Source: Eubacteriaceae bacterium
GTDB taxonomy: Bacteria; Bacillota; Clostridia; Lachnospirales; Lachnospiraceae
Assembly: GCA_902362455.1 (NCBI GenBank)
Contig: CABIWJ010000016.1
Span: 1-17,002 of the forward strand
Length of the DNA: 17,002 nt
Direction of reading: 5' to 3'
Positions within the stretch are counted from its first letter, which is position 1, and each line of letters begins with the position of its first letter. Below are positions 13,373 to 17,002 of the stretch, one piece after another. Position numbers and translations under genes: made by a program. The notes under the pieces were generated by a model that saw only the letters and a list, made by a program, of their open reading frames with translations, searched no databases and had not been told where the DNA came from.

Positions 13373-16300
13373 TTATTTATTCTTTTCAGTCTTTTTTTCG
13401 GTAATTTTAGTTGAATTCTTGTTTGATTTTCTAATTATCATAAGAATAATTAATACGATAATTGCAACTACAGCACAGCTTATTCCTATAACAAGTGGTT
13501 TATTGTTAATAAATCTAATCCATAAATTGGTTGTTATATAGAAGCCCTTTATCTCTGTCTCGCTTTCATTACCTGATTTATCAATGCACTTAATTATTAA
13601 ATTCTGAGATTTATTTGATGATGGGATTGTTATCTTTAAGGTTCCATCTTCTGACATATTTTTCTTTATGTCATCTCCCTCCAATTTCATAATCTCTTTA
13701 CCATTTAATAACACAATTACTGACTCTGCCTCGATATTATCCGTAACCTTGAATCTGATGTCTTTACTATCTGCAACATACACATTTCCTTTTTTTAATT
13801 CAAAAATTGTGCATACCGGTGGTTCATTATCTATAACAAATGAAAACTTTTCAGAAATAGCATCATTTTCAACAGAATCTTTTGAAGCAATTGTTACATG
13901 ATAAATACCATTTTCCTCAAAATTATCTTTACTTATTATATATCTGTATTTACACCATGTGTCTATTCCTTCTACTTTTTCTATAGTATAATCTTTACCT
14001 TCTACTAAATCCCATGTGGTATTTCCTCTATATACTGTTATCTTAATGGTATCTGCTGAAAGTTCATTTACATTTATTTCATTAAATATAATATCTTGTG
14101 GATTAATTAAATATTTATCCTTTATATTTAATGTTTCTTCATCATCTATATAATATGTTGGACCATTTCTGTTAATTGAAAATAATACATTATTTTCTGT
14201 GACTCTACCTGCTTTATCAGATGCCTTACATACTAATCTGTAGATACCATCTGATTCAAGATTTGCTACACTAAGCCTTCTTCCATTTTCTATATTCTGA
14301 TAATCAATACGAACATTTGCTTTCTCTTCATTATTGCTTATTAAGTTTGTAGTACTTCCGTCTTTATTTAGTAAATCCAAGGATATACTTAGACTTTCAA
14401 AATATGTATCAGCCGAAGAAATATTAAAACCAACTACATTGTCTCTGTAAGCTCTTTCGTTATCCACTCCTGATATAATAACCTCAGGTGCTTTTTTATC
14501 TATATAGAACGCAGTATTATATGCATTTTCAATTGTATTACCTGCCATATCAGTATAATTTGCCATAATACTATATAATGCCTCTTCATCTAATGCAATA
14601 GATGCTGTATGTGTATCACCATTATTTATCCAGTTTATATTCTGCTGTACTGCTGCATTATTTCTATTAATCAGCAATTCAAAACGTGATGCATCAAAAT
14701 TATGTTCAATAATTGTAAATGTTGCAACTCTCTGATCAAGATAATAATTTCCATTTACTGCTGAATTATTATTAAACTGAACTGATAATGCTGGTCTTGT
14801 TTTATCAATTGTAAACTCTGTTGGCTCTACTGTTCCTGATACAAAATTAATATTTGCAATATTATCAGCATTATCCTGATATCGCATAGCAAATGTATAA
14901 TCACCATCATTTACATACGAGAGGCTTGCTGTATATGTTGTATTATCTCCATTTCCTGTTCCATTTGCCACACTCCAGTCACTTATAATCGGCACTATAC
15001 CATCAGTATTTTTAATATCAATAACAACATTCTTAGGATTAAAATTTCTTTCTTTAATAGAAATTATTGCTTTTCTATCCGATTTAAACATCTTTCCATT
15101 AGTAGCATCTGGTATATTATTATCATACGAAATGCTAATTTCGGGTGCTGTCTTATCTATGCTGAAAGTATCTGTTGCATATGAAATATTACCTGCTCTA
15201 TCTTCTACCCTTATATTAACCGTTATTCTGTTGTCATTATTTCTTACTGCAATAGCTTTAGAAATTGCTGTAATAAGGTTCTTATCAGTAGAAATTACAT
15301 TATAATTATCACCATTTATTTTTCCTGAATTATCAATATCAATTCTTCCTGAATAATTGTTTTCTTCACCATTAGCTGATGTGACTTCCCATTCAATACT
15401 TCTGATACCCGATGTTACATCTTTAATATTAAATACAACAGGAATATCTTTATTATAAAGGTCTAGTCCTGAATTATCCTTATATGCTGTCTTAGGTCTG
15501 TTTATGGTAATTATATCTTTATCATTTCTGTTATCATCTATTACAATAGCATCTGGTTTTACATAGCTGCTTGCTTTTGTCAAATCACCATTACCTACAT
15601 TATCAACAGCTGCAACATAAATCTGTCCCCTAAATGCTTCTGGTATCTGAATGGTTATTTCATTATTTGTTGGTGTAACAATTATTTTGTTCTTTATTGC
15701 ATCTGAAACTTTTTCTCCATTTTTACATAAGAAATATCCAACTTTACTTATTCCTGAAGATGTACCGTCATCGGCTAATGTAACTGTTACTTTTGTAGTA
15801 TGCTTAAAATAGTATCCATACTTATCATCTGTAACTGGTAATGAATTTCCTTCAATATATTTGTCAGATTTCATAGTGAATTTTGTAGCCTTTGGTGTAT
15901 TAGAATCATAATATACCGTATATGTTTCCTGCTTATGATTGCCGGCATTATCACTCATTTCTATTACTATGGTATACTTTCCATCTTTAGCTGCTATAGG
16001 GCTTAATTCAAATGTACCATCAATATCATTTACAACACCTTTAGCAAAATTAAGGTTACCATTCTGTTTTGGAGTAACTTTCTCTTGTTTATCTTCATAC
16101 TTTACATATATTTCGTATGATGCAATTCCTGATATTTCATCTTTAATCGCATAATTATATGTTACTTTACCTTTTATCCATTTTTGCTTAGTGTTCATAT
16201 CAATATATTCATCACTAATATTTTTAGGTGACAATTTAGTAACTTCCGGTGCTGTTTTTTCTATTAACAGACCATTTTCTGATAACAGTATATATCCGCT

Positions 16301-17002
16301 ATCATTTCCTACGTTATCATATACTTTTGCATAGAAATATTTATATTCTTTATTAGTATCAGCTATTTCAAATGTAACTTTTCCGTCTGATAACTTTACA
16401 TCATTATCATTTATCTTACAAATATCTGAAATTTCGGTTTCAGAATCATCTAATATTTCCTTAACCGCGTATACCTCTACATTTCTAATTCCTGATGATG
16501 GTATAATGTCATTCACACTGAATTCAACCTTTACTGTACCCTTTGCAAACATTTTTCCATCAACTATTTTTACATTTTTAAATTCAGGCTTATTTTCTTC
16601 TGTTATTATAACTTCAGGATTATCTAAATCTGCATTTACTACATATGTATATGCCTTATCTTCATTAGAATTTCCTGCATTATCAATAGTTTCAATTATT
16701 ATTGTATATTCGCCTGATTTATCCGGAACCAATTCAAATGTACCACTAACATTTTCTACTACACTGTTAACAAAATCAAGGTTACCATTCTGCGTTGGAA
16801 TAATTTCTTTTTTAACTTCTTCTTTACCATTTTTATACTGTACATATATTTTATATGAGGATATACCTGCTTCAGTATCTTCAATTGAATAATTATATGT
16901 TACTTTACCTTTTATCCATTTTTGCTTAGTGTTCATATCAATATATTCATCACTAACATTTTCAGGCGATAATTCTTTAACTTCCGGTGCTGTTTTTTCT
17001 AT
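13373..17002 (-). CDS. Giant Ig-like repeat surface protein, C-terminal part (runs off the right edge)
   Basis: The frame is open for 22 codons beyond the Met codon at 16936, up to the last base, so the true start is outside; 1209 residues are visible. It holds about ten Ig-like modules with the markers SGI near the start and D-N-A-G-N/D-x-x-G-N near the end. The first 246 residues from MNTKQKWIKGKVTYNY form a unit whose opening is repeated 738 bp later. Near the C terminus is one membrane helix (PLVIGISCAVVAIIVLIILMI) and then a Lys/Glu/Asn-rich tail of about 20 residues; there is no LPXTG motif, so it is membrane-anchored rather than sortase-anchored. The terminator at 13213-13264 follows. 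Module sequences are closely related to those in 1-2462, where VEVYA, LLSEN and IEKTAPEV recur. Joined through the shared 86 bp, the two parts give one in-frame protein of 2001 residues. Confidence 0.88.
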   Translation of the reverse strand: MEKTAPEVKELSPENVSDEYIDMNTKQKWIKGKVTYNYSIEDTEAGISSYKIYVQYKNGKEEVKKEIIPTQNGNLDFVNSVVENVSGTFELVPDKSGEYTIIIETIDNAGNSNEDKAYTYVVNADLDNPEVIITEENKPEFKNVKIVDGKMFAKGTVKVEFSVNDIIPSSGIRNVEVYAVKEILDDSETEISDICKINDNDVKLSDGKVTFEIADTNKEYKYFYAKVYDNVGNDSGYILLSENGLLIEKTAPEVTKLSPKNISDEYIDMNTKQKWIKGKVTYNYAIKDEISGIASYEIYVKYEDKQEKVTPKQNGNLNFAKGVVNDIDGTFELSPIAAKDGKYTIVIEMSDNAGNHKQETYTVYYDSNTPKATKFTMKSDKYIEGNSLPVTDDKYGYYFKHTTKVTVTLADDGTSSGISKVGYFLCKNGEKVSDAIKNKIIVTPTNNEITIQIPEAFRGQIYVAAVDNVGNGDLTKASSYVKPDAIVIDDNRNDKDIITINRPKTAYKDNSGLDLYNKDIPVVFNIKDVTSGIRSIEWEVTSANGEENNYSGRIDIDNSGKINGDNYNVISTDKNLITAISKAIAVRNNDNRITVNIRVEDRAGNISYATDTFSIDKTAPEISISYDNNIPDATNGKMFKSDRKAIISIKERNFNPKNVVIDIKNTDGIVPIISDWSVANGTGNGDNTTYTASLSYVNDGDYTFAMRYQDNADNIANINFVSGTVEPTEFTIDKTRPALSVQFNNNSAVNGNYYLDQRVATFTIIEHNFDASRFELLINRNNAAVQQNINWINNGDTHTASIALDEEALYSIMANYTDMAGNTIENAYNTAFYIDKKAPEVIISGVDNERAYRDNVVGFNISSADTYFESLSISLDLLNKDGSTTNLISNNEEKANVRIDYQNIENGRRLSVANLESDGIYRLVCKASDKAGRVTENNVLFSINRNGPTYYIDDEETLNIKDKYLINPQDIIFNEINVNELSADTIKITVYRGNTTWDLVEGKDYTIEKVEGIDTWCKYRYIISKDNFEENGIYHVTIASKDSVENDAISEKFSFVIDNEPPVCTIFELKKGNVYVADSKDIRFKVTDNIEAESVIVLLNGKEIMKLEGDDIKKNMSEDGTLKITIPSSNKSQNLIIKCIDKSGNESETEIKGFYITTNLWIRFINNKPLVIGISCAVVAIIVLIILMIIRKSNKNSTKITEKKTEKNK
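16179..16264. repeat. Internal diverged copy of the 86-bp repeat
   Basis: 79 of 86 bases match the terminal repeat; the differences cluster in the middle. It lies 738 bp (246 codons) from the right terminal copy and encodes TAPEVTKLSPKNISDEYID plus MNTKQKWIK. The similarity continues to lower coordinates into GKVTYNY. It marks a duplicated module boundary inside the Ig-like gene. Confidence 0.9.
16917..17002. repeat. 86-bp terminal direct repeat, right copy
   Basis: Identical to bases 1-86. Overlapping the two would close the window into a 16,916-bp circle. The sequence context on the inner sides differs (module start here, module end at the left copy), so this is not simply a longer repeat cut at random. 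Confidence 0.95.

Noticed and set aside
16506..16892. Plus-strand 128-codon open frame, the longest antisense frame
   Set aside because: Antisense to the Ig-like modules, which carry clear domain motifs; no ribosome site.
1..17002. Genuine plasmid or phage genome, suggested by the terminal repeat
   Set aside because: No replication, partition, mobilisation, integrase, terminase or capsid gene is visible, and the repeat lies inside a gene that itself contains repeats.

Overview
The window is AT-rich and every supported gene lies on the minus strand. The gene families suggest a low-GC Firmicute, most likely a Lachnospiraceae-type Clostridium. The clues are AGGAGG-type ribosome sites, a Tad-type prepilin peptidase, a DUF6382-like/FHA protein, a transmembrane Ser/Thr kinase, a WG-repeat protein and large Ig-like surface proteins. 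No taxonomic marker gene is present, so this rests on gene families and base composition only.

Layout in transcription order (high to low coordinate). The 3' part of a giant Ig-like surface protein gene (17002 to 13373) ends in a C-terminal membrane anchor. It is followed by a hairpin terminator (13213-13264) and, directly after it, a good promoter (13204-13176). From there a tightly packed row of genes runs: lipoprotein (12999-12310), TadE-like pseudopilin (12247-10853), A24 prepilin peptidase (10726-10076), TPR-like/WG-repeat membrane protein (10065-8695), DUF6382-like/FHA protein (8676-6958), PP2C phosphatase (6946-6179), transmembrane Ser/Thr kinase (6013-4358), small membrane protein with three ETT(V/L)L motifs (4355-3846), zinc-ribbon membrane protein (3820-2501), and the 5' part of a giant Ig-like surface protein gene with a signal peptide (2462 to 1). 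The gaps are 2 to 165 nt. The two largest hold copies of the same palindromic repeat, which ends in the ribosome site of the next gene. This looks like one operon.

The first 86 and last 86 bases of the window are identical, and the identity runs to the last base at each end. If the ends are overlapped, the sequence closes into a 16,916-bp circle. The two surface-protein fragments then fuse in frame into one complete 2001-residue protein, and the circle becomes one promoter-operon-terminator unit. No replication, partition, mobilisation, integrase or phage gene is visible. A real plasmid is therefore unlikely. A tandemly repeated chromosomal segment, or a contig falsely closed on a repeat inside the Ig-like gene(s), is more likely.

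How the genes may work together (inference): the kinase and phosphatase would set the phosphorylation of threonines in ETTVL motifs. These motifs occur just before the FHA domain and, as a triplet, in the small membrane protein. The FHA domain would read them. The output would be a cell-envelope system: a TadE-like pseudopilin with its processing peptidase, several single-pass membrane proteins with outward domains, and an Ig-repeat adhesin-like protein. No Tad ATPase or platform gene is in the window.
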